From: an uncultured Clostridia bacterium | GTDB taxonomy: Bacteria > Bacillota > Clostridia > Oscillospirales > CAG-272 | Direction: 5' to 3' | NCBI GenBank assembly: GCA_937894775.1 | Contig: CALAXC010000187.1 | Location: 1 to 6,125 of the forward strand | DNA length: 6,125 nucleotides | Part shown: positions 1 to 5,968 of the stretch, one piece after another | How positions within the stretch are numbered: position 1 is the first letter of the stretch | Layout: the number at the start of each line of letters is the position of its first letter | Translations under genes and position numbers: made by a program | Notes under the pieces: generated by a model | Told to the model about the DNA's origin: nothing | Seen by the model: only the letters and a program-made list of their open reading frames with translations | Database searches by the model: none

Positions 1-22
1 GGTGCACCATTACGGTATTTCT

Positions 23-37
23 TCCGCCGAAGGCGGA
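23..37. repeat. Short GC-rich hairpin in the left intergenic region
   Basis: TCCGCC and GGCGGA form a perfect 6-bp stem around a GAA loop. It lies beyond the tRNA terminator and has no T-tract of its own, so it is not a convincing terminator. It resembles the small GC-rich inverted repeats at the other end of the window in style, not in sequence. The rest of positions 1-45 shows no gene that I can support. Confidence 0.5.
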
Positions 38-45
38 TTTAGTTG

Positions 46-86
46 AAAAAAGCACACATTTGTCTACCGACAATGTGTGCTTTTTT
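46..86 (-). terminator. Rho-independent terminator of the tRNA-Val gene, potentially bidirectional
   Basis: GCACACATT (52-60) pairs perfectly with AATGTGTGC (72-80). Skipping T61, the stem extends by three more pairs (62-64 with 69-71) to leave a TACC loop. It is flanked by six A (46-51) and six T (81-86), so either strand reads as a stem followed by a U-tract. On the minus strand it begins 2 nt after the tRNA CCA end, which makes tRNA-Val the obvious client. It could also stop plus-strand transcription entering from the left. Confidence 0.9.
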
Positions 87-87
87 C

Positions 88-164
88 TGGTGGAGACAGC
101 AGAACTCGAATCTGCGACCCCTTGCATGTCAAGCAAGTACTCTAACCAACTGAGCTATGCCTCC
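88..164 (-). tRNA. tRNA-Val (anticodon GAC)
   Basis: On the minus strand a complete 77-nt cloverleaf can be read. The acceptor stem GGAGGCA pairs with TGTCTCC with one G-U pair. The D arm is GCTC/GAGT, and the anticodon stem CTTGC/GCAAG carries the loop TTGACAT, which gives anticodon GAC. A 5-nt variable loop and the T arm GCAGA/TCTGC with loop TTCGAGT follow. The discriminator base is A and CCA is encoded. GAC reads valine codons GUC and GUU, and A73 and anticodon bases A35 and C36 match known valine identity elements. It stands alone here, with its own promoter and terminator. Confidence 0.97.
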
Positions 165-186
165 GAATATAACATCAACACTGAAT

Positions 187-215
187 ATTATACTACCTTT
201 TTTCGGTTTTGTCAA
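187..215 (-). promoter_or_regulatory. Consensus sigma-A promoter of tRNA-Val
   Basis: On the minus strand, TTGACA (210-215) and TATAAT (187-192) are separated by exactly 17 bp, a perfect match to the housekeeping consensus. Just upstream on the same strand (about 219-236) is an almost pure A run, as expected of an UP element on a stable-RNA promoter. Transcription should start near position 180, giving a leader of about 15 nt before the mature tRNA 5' end at 164. Confidence 0.9.
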
Positions 216-251
216 TGCTTTTTTATTTTTTTAAAATCGCCTGCGCAAACC

Positions 252-280
252 TTGACTTTTCGGGCGCTTTGGTATATAAT
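252..280 (+). promoter_or_regulatory. Sigma-A promoter of the rpiR-to-ispH-S1 operon
   Basis: TTGACT (252-257) and TATAAT (275-280) are 17 bp apart: 5/6 and 6/6 matches to consensus at ideal spacing. The expected start is near 287, about 36 nt ahead of the regulator's ATG. It diverges from the tRNA-Val promoter, with 36 bp between the two -35 boxes. No other promoter this good is seen ahead of the downstream genes, so it is probably the main one for the whole unit. Confidence 0.85.
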
Positions 281-287
281 ATATGTA

Positions 288-302
288 ATTATTTTTAATA
301 AT
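288..302. promoter_or_regulatory. Inverted repeat at the predicted transcription start, possible operator
   Basis: ATTATT and AATAAT form a perfect 6-bp inverted repeat around TTT. It lies between the -10 box and the ribosome binding site of the RpiR-type regulator, where a dimeric autorepressor could block transcription. The stretch is made only of A and T, so chance is a serious alternative. No RpiR consensus operator is known to me that it matches. Confidence 0.25.
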
Positions 303-322
303 ATCCAAAGGAAATACCTAAG

Positions 323-1183
323 ATGGCAAGAAATCTTTTAAAAGAAATCGAAGAAAATATGCCCAAGTTTTCGAAAAGCCAGAAGCTTATTTCAAAATAT
401 ATACTCGAAAACTATGACAAAGCCGCTTATATGACCGCATCAAAGCTCGGCTCTACCGTAAATATTTCAGAATCAACGGTAGTCCGTTTCGCGCTTGAGC
501 TCGGCTTTGAAGGATACCCCGAATTTCAGCACTCACTCCAGGAAATAGTCCGTATCCGCCTTACATCATTTCAGCGTATGGACGTTACAAATAACCTTAT
601 CGGTGACGGTGACGTGCTTTCAAAGGTCCTTAACTTCGACATAGATAAACTCAAAAGAACGATAGACGAGATCGATCGCAACGCATTTGATTTAGCAGTC
701 AACGCACTTGTCAAGGCAAACAGTATCTATATCGTCGGCTTCGGTTCTTCCGCTGTTTTGGCAAGCTCGCTCAATCATTCATTAAGAATGATATTCGATA
801 ACGTAAAGCTCGTTGACGCAAGCTCGATAGACGAGGTATATACACAGATAATGAATATTTCCGAGGGCGATACACTTGTTGCCATAAGCTTTCCGAGATA
901 TTCCAAAAAGCTTATATCGGCAGTAAGCTTTGCCGCAACAAGAAACGCAAACGTTATAGCGCTTACCGACAGCCCGTCCTCTCCCATAGCTCAGTCCGCA
1001 AACGAGCTTCTTATCGCGCGAAGCGATATGGCGTCATTTGCCGACTCTCTTGTAGCTCCGCTCAGTGTAATAAACGCGCTCGTGGTCGCAGTGTCAAGAA
1101 AAAAGCAGGACGAGCTCAGAATAAGACTTCATCAACTCGAAAAGATCTGGGAAGAATATAACGTATACGACACAAACAGATAA
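323..1183 (+). CDS. MurR/RpiR-family transcriptional regulator (HTH plus SIS domain)
   Basis: The 286-residue protein has the length and two-domain plan of the MurR/RpiR family, whose members bind DNA and sense phosphosugars or related metabolites. Residues 1 to about 77 form the HTH_6-type domain, with a typical helix-turn-helix around 38-69 (TASKLGSTVNISESTVVRFA). Residues about 125-255 form a SIS sugar-isomerase fold: the first loop is GFGSSAVLA (139-147), the second region is AISFPRYSKK (187-196) in place of the usual serine/glycine/threonine-rich phosphosugar loop, and ALTDSPSSPIA (213-223) follows. No enzyme function is implied. The ATG has AAAGGAA at 307-313, 9 nt upstream. It is first in the operon, 32 nt before the flavoprotein gene. 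It may control itself and the genes behind it, but the target and ligand cannot be read from the sequence. Confidence 0.9.
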   Translation: MARNLLKEIEENMPKFSKSQKLISKYILENYDKAAYMTASKLGSTVNISESTVVRFALELGFEGYPEFQHSLQEIVRIRLTSFQRMDVTNNLIGDGDVLSKVLNFDIDKLKRTIDEIDRNAFDLAVNALVKANSIYIVGFGSSAVLASSLNHSLRMIFDNVKLVDASSIDEVYTQIMNISEGDTLVAISFPRYSKKLISAVSFAATRNANVIALTDSPSSPIAQSANELLIARSDMASFADSLVAPLSVINALVVAVSRKKQDELRIRLHQLEKIWEEYNVYDTNR

Positions 1184-1215
1184 TTACACCTTTATAAAGC
1201 TAAAAGGAGTGCTTA

Positions 1216-2454
1216 ATGGATACTAATAAGGTACTCGTTATCGGCGGAGGAGCGGCAGGACTTCTCGCCGCCATAAGTGCCGCAGAAAACGGCGCTGACG
1301 TTATCCTTTTTGAAAAAAATGACCGTTGCGGAAAAAAACTTCGCATCACGGGTAAAGGCAGATGCAACGTTACCAATGACTGCTCAAACGAAGAGTTCCT
1401 TCAGAACGTTCCCACAAATCCAAGATTTCTCTACAGTGCGCTGAATTGCTTTTCAACGCAGGATACAAAGGATTTTTTTGAGAGCGAAGGCGTACCGCTG
1501 AAGACCGAACGCGGAAAAAGAGTTTTTCCCGTATCGGATAAAGCCGAGGACATAGTAAAAGCACTCGTTTCGGCGTGCCGCTCGCGAGGAGTCGATATAA
1601 GAAACGAAAAAGTCCTCTCACTCGTTATCGAGCAGGAAACAGTAAAGGGTATTGTGACCTCACGTAAAGAATATACAGCCGATGCTGTTATCGTCTGCAC
1701 GGGTGGACGATCCTACTCTCGGACAGGCTCTGACGGGGACGGATATAAATTTGCAAAGGTAGCGGGACACACAGTAACGCCCCTGCTCCCTTCGCTCGTT
1801 CCAATAGTCTGCGCAGGTAAGCTCTGTCCCTCGCTTCAAGGACTTTCCTTAAGGAACGTAACACTTAAAATATTTGATAAAACACTCAAAAAAGAGGTCT
1901 ATTCCGACTTTGGCGAAATGATGTTCACACATTTCGGCATAACCGGACCTATGGTGCTTTCGGCATCCTCGCACGTCCCCGATATCGCATCGGGAAAATA
2001 TGAGGCGCAGATAGATCTCAAGCCCGCGCTCGACGAAAAAACACTTGACGCGCGTATTCTTTCCGACTTTGCCAAGTATTCAAACAAGGATCTTATAAAT
2101 GCGCTTGACGATCTTCTTCCGCAAAAGCTGATACCGATAGTCATTTCTCTTTCGGGCATCGATGAACGCAAGAAGATAAATTCGATAACAAAGGAAGAAC
2201 GCAAAGCGATAATCAACGTTATTCGTTCGCTGAAGCTTCAGCTTACAGGCTTCCGCCCACTCGAGGAAGCAATAATCACAAAGGGCGGTGTTTCGGTAAA
2301 GGAAATAGATCCGAAAACGATGGAGTCAAAAAAATGCAAAGGGCTTTACTTTGCGGGCGAGGTCATAGACGTCGATGCTTACACGGGCGGATTTAATCTT
2401 CAGATAGCATTTGCAACCGGCAGACTCGCAGGTCAGTCGGCGGCGTGGCAATAA
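1216..2454 (+). CDS. BaiN/HI0933-family NAD(P)/FAD-dependent oxidoreductase
   Basis: This 412-residue flavoprotein belongs to the HI0933/YhiN/BaiN-like family and is full length. The N-terminal Rossmann FAD site reads VLVIGGGAAGLLAA (6-19), with the ribose-binding acidic residue E33 at the end of strand two. The family signatures follow: GKKLRITGKGRCNVTN (39-54), MFTHFGITGP (236-245), a TKGGVSVKEIDPKTMES segment (355-371) and the C-terminal FAD motif GLYFAGEVIDVDAYTGGFN (376-394). The last places the isoalloxazine ring. Members are soluble. The reaction is not settled for most, and the BaiN name (bile-acid dehydroxylation) should not be taken as evidence of that activity here. AAGGAG (1204-1209) lies 6 nt before the ATG. 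In Clostridia this gene commonly precedes cmk, as it does here, which suggests a conserved housekeeping role rather than accessory metabolism. Confidence 0.92.
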   Translation: MDTNKVLVIGGGAAGLLAAISAAENGADVILFEKNDRCGKKLRITGKGRCNVTNDCSNEEFLQNVPTNPRFLYSALNCFSTQDTKDFFESEGVPLKTERGKRVFPVSDKAEDIVKALVSACRSRGVDIRNEKVLSLVIEQETVKGIVTSRKEYTADAVIVCTGGRSYSRTGSDGDGYKFAKVAGHTVTPLLPSLVPIVCAGKLCPSLQGLSLRNVTLKIFDKTLKKEVYSDFGEMMFTHFGITGPMVLSASSHVPDIASGKYEAQIDLKPALDEKTLDARILSDFAKYSNKDLINALDDLLPQKLIPIVISLSGIDERKKINSITKEERKAIINVIRSLKLQLTGFRPLEEAIITKGGVSVKEIDPKTMESKKCKGLYFAGEVIDVDAYTGGFNLQIAFATGRLAGQSAAWQ

Positions 2455-2495
2455 TTTTTAACAAAACAATTTTTAAAAATACAAGGAGCTGAAAA

Positions 2496-3173
2496 ATGAA
2501 AAAGATCATCAACATCGCGATAGACGGTCCCGGAGGCGCAGGAAAAAGCTCGCTTTCAAAGGCGGTAGCTAAAAAGCTTGACATACTTTATGTTGACACG
2601 GGAGCGCTTTACAGAACTGTAGGTCTTTTTGTAAAATCAAAAAATACAGATCCTAAAAATGCGGCAGCCGTTACCGAGCTTCTTCCCGAGATCAATATAG
2701 AAGTAAAATACGAAAACGGTGCGCAGGTCATCTATCTTAACGGAGTCGACCACAAGGACGAGATCCGCACTCCCGAGCTTTCGATGTACGCATCTCACGT
2801 TTCGGCAATTCCCTCTGTACGCGCATTTTTGCTTGAAACTCAAAAGCAGATAGCAAGAACGAACAGCGTGATAATGGACGGAAGAGATATCGGAACGGTC
2901 ATCCTTCCCAATGCCGACGTAAAGATCTTTCTTACAGCATCAGCAGAATGCAGAGCAAAAAGAAGATACGACGAGCTTTGCGCAAGAGGTCAGTCGGTAA
3001 GATACGAGGACGTTCTCGCTGAAATGAACGAACGCGACACGCAGGACAGCTCCAGAAAAATAGCTCCCGCAAAGCCTGCCGAAGATGCAATATTGCTTGA
3101 CAACAGCGATCTCACCTTTGACGAAACGGTAGATGCCGTATTAGATATAGTAAATCAACGCTGCGGAGGATAA
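2496..3173 (+). CDS. cmk: Cytidylate kinase, (d)CMP kinase
   Basis: Transfers phosphate from ATP to CMP or dCMP, giving CDP/dCDP for RNA, DNA and CDP-diacylglycerol synthesis in the cytoplasm. At 225 residues it is the normal bacterial length. The P-loop is GPGGAGKSS (11-19), followed by DTGALYR (34-40), which contacts the nucleotide. The CMP-binding insert region includes IRTPELS (90-96), a Cmk signature. GRDIGT (129-134) binds the cytidine monophosphate, and the lid region carries ECRAKRRY (151-158) and ERDTQDSSR (179-187) with the expected arginines. All key residues look intact. AAGGAG (2483-2488) sits 7 nt before the ATG. The 41-nt gap before it has no terminator. The next gene's ribosome binding site lies inside this gene's last codons, so translation of the two is probably coupled. 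Confidence 0.97.
   Translation: MKKIINIAIDGPGGAGKSSLSKAVAKKLDILYVDTGALYRTVGLFVKSKNTDPKNAAAVTELLPEINIEVKYENGAQVIYLNGVDHKDEIRTPELSMYASHVSAIPSVRAFLLETQKQIARTNSVIMDGRDIGTVILPNADVKIFLTASAECRAKRRYDELCARGQSVRYEDVLAEMNERDTQDSSRKIAPAKPAEDAILLDNSDLTFDETVDAVLDIVNQRCGG
3165..3170 (+). promoter_or_regulatory. Ribosome binding site that fixes the GTG start of the acyltransferase
   Basis: GGAGGA lies over the last two glycine codons of cmk and 8 nt before GTG at 3179. No ATG or TTG in this frame has comparable support nearby, and the reading frame starting at this GTG gives a full-length PlsC. Because it is embedded in cmk and the stop-to-start gap is only 5 nt, translational coupling is likely. Confidence 0.8.
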
Positions 3174-3178
3174 AATAC

Positions 3179-3886
3179 GTGAAAAAAAGCCAAAAACCGC
3201 AAAAAAAGCCCAAAAGAAACGGAAGTCTCGCATACCGCATAATATATCCGCTTCTGTCGGGCATTATAGGTTTTTTGTTTAACATAAAAGTAATAAACAG
3301 AGAAAACGAGCCCGATGACAACGGTTATATAATCTGCGCAAACCACGCCTCGGCAACCGATCCTATTGCGCTGAGCTATGCATTCCGCAAAAATCAGGTC
3401 TATTTTATGGCAAAAAAAGAGCTTTTCAAGATTCCCGTTCTTTCGGGTATCATCAAGCTTTTCGGTGCTTTTCCCGTTGACCGTGCTTCGAATGACGTAG
3501 GAGCGGTTAAAAAAGCCATAACCACCATCGAAAGCGGAAGCTGCTTTGGTATCTTTCCGCAGGGACACCGTTACTCGGAAGATCCGAGAACCACAAAAAC
3601 GAAAAACGGTATGGCGCTCATAGCTACAAAAACAGGCGCGGATATAGTTCCCTGCTACATCTACCGAAAAAATAACAAGTTCAGACTTTTCAGAAGGACT
3701 TACGTTATAATCGGTGAAAAGATACCCTTTGCTTCACTCGGTTACGATGCCGAAGCTAACGGAGAATATATCAGAATAACCGATATAGTGTTCGACAAGG
3801 TATGCACTCTCGGTGAGAACTTTGAAAAGGAACGCGCCGATAAAAAGAATAAAAAGAATAAGAAAAACAAGGACGGCAGCAAATAA
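3179..3886 (+). CDS. plsC: 1-acyl-sn-glycerol-3-phosphate acyltransferase (PlsC/LPLAT family)
   Basis: Acylates lysophosphatidic acid to phosphatidic acid, the precursor of membrane phospholipids, at the inner face of the membrane. The 235-residue length fits. Motif I is NHASATD (55-61), giving the catalytic HX4D pair H56 and D61. Motif II is GAFPVDR (96-102). Motif III is FPQGHR (126-131), which departs from the usual FPEGTR at two positions. Motif IV is a VP at 157-158. A hydrophobic stretch at about 21-36 probably anchors or embeds the protein at the membrane, and the tail (220-235) is very lysine-rich. It starts with GTG 5 nt after cmk, and its stop overlaps the next start as TAATG. The family is clear. 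The exact acyl acceptor is inferred from context and from the altered motif III is slightly less certain. Confidence 0.92.
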   Translation: MKKSQKPQKKPKRNGSLAYRIIYPLLSGIIGFLFNIKVINRENEPDDNGYIICANHASATDPIALSYAFRKNQVYFMAKKELFKIPVLSGIIKLFGAFPVDRASNDVGAVKKAITTIESGSCFGIFPQGHRYSEDPRTTKTKNGMALIATKTGADIVPCYIYRKNNKFRLFRRTYVIIGEKIPFASLGYDAEANGEYIRITDIVFDKVCTLGENFEKERADKKNKKNKKNKDGSK

Positions 3887-5916
3887 TGATAACCGTCGCA
3901 AAAAACGCAGGCTTCTGTTTTGGAGTAAAGCGTGCGGTCGATACGCTTGAGGAACGTTTTTCAAGCAAGCTTTCGGGCGAACGCATATACACTCTCGGAA
4001 CCCTCATACATAACAACGTATTCAACAACGGACTAAAGGAAAAAGGAATACTGATAACTACCGAGCAGGAGCTTGATTCCTTAGCAAAAAGCGCTACCGA
4101 AGGCTCTCGCGTAACGGTCATCGTAAGAGCGCACGGTATTCCCGTTCAAACCGAAAAAAAGCTTGAAGCACTCGCAGAAGAAAATAAATTTTTCTCATTT
4201 ATCGATTGCACTTGTCCGTACGTAAAAAAGATACACTTGATAGCTAAAAAATATTCCGCCCCCGAAAATGCTTTTTTGCTTTTCGGCAAAAGCGATCATC
4301 CCGAGGTCATAGGAATAATGAGCTGCTTCGATTACGAAAAAGCAACTTTTAATTCAGCAGACGAGCTTTTAGAGCTGGCGGAAAAAGGTTATTTCGTCAA
4401 AATAGCCAACAAAACGGTAATTTTAGCATCACAAACAACTCAAAATTTGGCAGAATGGAAAAAAAGTCTTAAAATTTTTAAAAACCACTGTACAAATTCA
4501 TTAATTTTTGATACAATATGTAGTGTTACGGAAGAACGTCAAAAGGATGCCGAAAGGCTCTCTATGGAATCTGACGTTATGATAGTTATAGGCGGTAAAG
4601 AGAGTTCTAACACCGCAAAGCTTTATTCCGTTTGCAAACGAAATTGTCCCGAAACTTATTGGATAGAGCAAGCCGACGAGCTTTCGGGTTATAATTTAAT
4701 ATTAAACGCCCACACAAAATTGGGCATCGCGGCGGGGGCGTCTACTCCGCTTAGCGTAATTCAGGAGGTACACAACAAAATGAGCGAAAAGATTGAAAAT
4801 TTTGAAGCATTGCTCGACGAATCACTTAAGACGACAAAAACATTAAATAAAGGAGATATAGTTACAGGTATAGTTACGTCAGTATCCGACGCAGAGATCC
4901 AGCTTGATCTCGGTGCTCAGGTTACCGGTTTTATCAAGCCGGAAAACATTTCTGACGATCCCTCGATAAAGCTCACCGAGCTTTACAAAAAGGGCGACAC
5001 GATCGAAGCACGCATCTGGCGTCTTAGCGACGTTGACGGTATTGCAGAGCTTTCCAAGAAAGCAGTTGACTCGGCTAAGAACTGGCAAAGAATCGCTGAT
5101 GCTTGTGAGAGCGGCGAGATCCTTACAGGTAAAGTTATCGACGTTGTAAAAGGCGGCGTAAACGTTCTCGTTGGCGCAAACAAGATATTTGTTCCCGCTT
5201 CTCAGACAGGCGTTCGCAAGGATGGCGATCTCAACTCTATCAAGGGTGACGAGGTAAGCCTCAAGATCATCGAGATCAAGGGCAACAGAGCTATCGGTTC
5301 TATCCGTGTTGTAGACAGAGAGCGCAGACGCGCAATTGAAAACGAATTCTGGAGCAACATCGAAGAAGGCAAGGTATACACAGGTACCGTTAAGAGCATG
5401 ACCGCTTTCGGTGCATTTATCGACCTTGGCGGTGTTGACGGAATGGTACATAAATCCGAGCTTTCCTGGAAGCCTATCGCTTCTCCCGCATCTGTTCTCA
5501 CAATAGGACAGGAGATCACTGTTTTCGTTAAGCAGTTTGACGCAGAGAAGAAGAGAATCTCTCTCGGTTACAAGACAGAGGACACAAATCCCTGGAACAT
5601 TTTCAAAGCCAACTATGCAGTAGGTGACGTAGTTTCTGTCAAGATAGTAAGCCTTATGCCCTTCGGAGCATTTGCAGAGATCGTTGACGGAGTTGACGGA
5701 CTTATCCACATTTCCCAGATCTCTCAGCAGAAGATCGGCAAGCCTGCAGATGTTCTCGAGCTCGGTCAGGTAGTTGACGTTAAGATCATCGCTATTGACG
5801 AAGAGAATCAGAAGATCAGCCTTTCTATCAGAGCGCTTCTCGACGAAGCCGCAGCTGAAGAGGTTGCAGAAGAAGCAACCGAAGAGGCTGTTGAAGCTCC
5901 CGCTGACGCAGAATAA
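3886..5916 (+). CDS. ispH-rpsA: Bifunctional 4-hydroxy-3-methylbut-2-enyl diphosphate reductase / 30S ribosomal protein S1
   Basis: One 676-residue frame joins two proteins. Residues 1 to about 297 are IspH, the last enzyme of the MEP pathway, which reduces HMBPP to IPP and DMAPP. The three [4Fe-4S] cysteines are C11 (GFCFGV), C110 (CTCP) and C212 (DTIC). H42, H83, H138 and E140 (SDHPEVIG), T184/T185, SSN (240-242) and S286 (GASTP) match the substrate-binding and catalytic set. Residues about 321-650 hold four S1 RNA-binding domains (about 321-393, 409-478, 493-564, 578-650). The last two carry the clearest FGAF cores. An acidic Ala/Glu tail ends the protein. This fusion is known in Clostridia. 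The start is supported by the normal IspH N-terminus; its SD is weak (AAGGA at 3869-3873, 12 nt away), and TAATG overlap implies coupling to plsC. Lysine codons are mostly AAA in the IspH half and mostly AAG in the S1 half. Confidence 0.96.
   Translation: MITVAKNAGFCFGVKRAVDTLEERFSSKLSGERIYTLGTLIHNNVFNNGLKEKGILITTEQELDSLAKSATEGSRVTVIVRAHGIPVQTEKKLEALAEENKFFSFIDCTCPYVKKIHLIAKKYSAPENAFLLFGKSDHPEVIGIMSCFDYEKATFNSADELLELAEKGYFVKIANKTVILASQTTQNLAEWKKSLKIFKNHCTNSLIFDTICSVTEERQKDAERLSMESDVMIVIGGKESSNTAKLYSVCKRNCPETYWIEQADELSGYNLILNAHTKLGIAAGASTPLSVIQEVHNKMSEKIENFEALLDESLKTTKTLNKGDIVTGIVTSVSDAEIQLDLGAQVTGFIKPENISDDPSIKLTELYKKGDTIEARIWRLSDVDGIAELSKKAVDSAKNWQRIADACESGEILTGKVIDVVKGGVNVLVGANKIFVPASQTGVRKDGDLNSIKGDEVSLKIIEIKGNRAIGSIRVVDRERRRAIENEFWSNIEEGKVYTGTVKSMTAFGAFIDLGGVDGMVHKSELSWKPIASPASVLTIGQEITVFVKQFDAEKKRISLGYKTEDTNPWNIFKANYAVGDVVSVKIVSLMPFGAFAEIVDGVDGLIHISQISQQKIGKPADVLELGQVVDVKIIAIDEENQKISLSIRALLDEAAAEEVAEEATEEAVEAPADAE
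4763..4782 (+). promoter_or_regulatory. Internal Shine-Dalgarno and in-frame ATG at the IspH/S1 junction
   Basis: AGGAGGT (4763-4769) is nearly a full anti-SD match. It is followed by ATG at 4780-4782, in frame with the fusion as M299. Initiation there would give a 378-residue free S1 protein starting MSEKIENFEALLDE, with all four S1 domains. The site is just after the last IspH motif (GASTP, 284-288). The SD also encodes the Gln-Glu-Val that IspH proteins tend to have here, so part of the match could be coding constraint. Spacing of 10-11 nt is slightly long but workable. Confidence 0.5.
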
Positions 5917-5925
5917 TTGAAGTTA

Positions 5926-5953
5926 TTAAAGGGTTGCTTTGGCAACCCTTTAA
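5926..5953 (+). terminator. Hairpin terminator after ispH-S1
   Basis: A 12-bp perfect stem (5926-5937 with 5942-5953), with core AAAGGGTTGC and GCAACCCTTT, closes around a TTTG loop 9 nt after the stop codon. The 3' arm ends in TTT and is followed by AATTT, so the U-tract is short and broken. Termination efficiency may be moderate. It is the only terminator-like structure seen anywhere in the five-gene unit. Confidence 0.8.
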
Positions 5954-5968
5954 AATTTAACCGCGAGT

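Noticed and set aside
60..341. A 93-codon plus-strand open frame
   Set aside because: It runs through the tRNA-Val gene, its terminator and both promoters, has no ribosome binding site and a low-complexity Phe/Tyr-rich translation.
1216..2454. Bile-acid dehydroxylation role suggested by the BaiN name
   Set aside because: No other bai genes are present and the family is widespread in housekeeping contexts; only the flavoprotein family assignment is supported.
2455..2495. T- and A-rich gap before cmk as a terminator or promoter
   Set aside because: The TTTTTAAAAA stretch makes only a weak AT stem without a GC core, and no spaced -35/-10 pair is present.
3155..3568. A 137-codon minus-strand open frame opposite plsC
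   Set aside because: Antisense to the intact PlsC motifs; no ribosome binding site or recognisable domain.
4879..5709. A 276-codon minus-strand open frame opposite the S1 domains
   Set aside because: It is antisense to clearly conserved S1 domains, its Cys/Asn/Leu-rich translation matches no family I know, and it is explained by codon bias on the coding strand.
4780..5916. S1 as a separate second gene instead of a fusion
   Set aside because: The frame is continuous from IspH with no stop between, so the annotation is a fusion. The internal start is reported as a possible extra product, not as a separate annotated gene.
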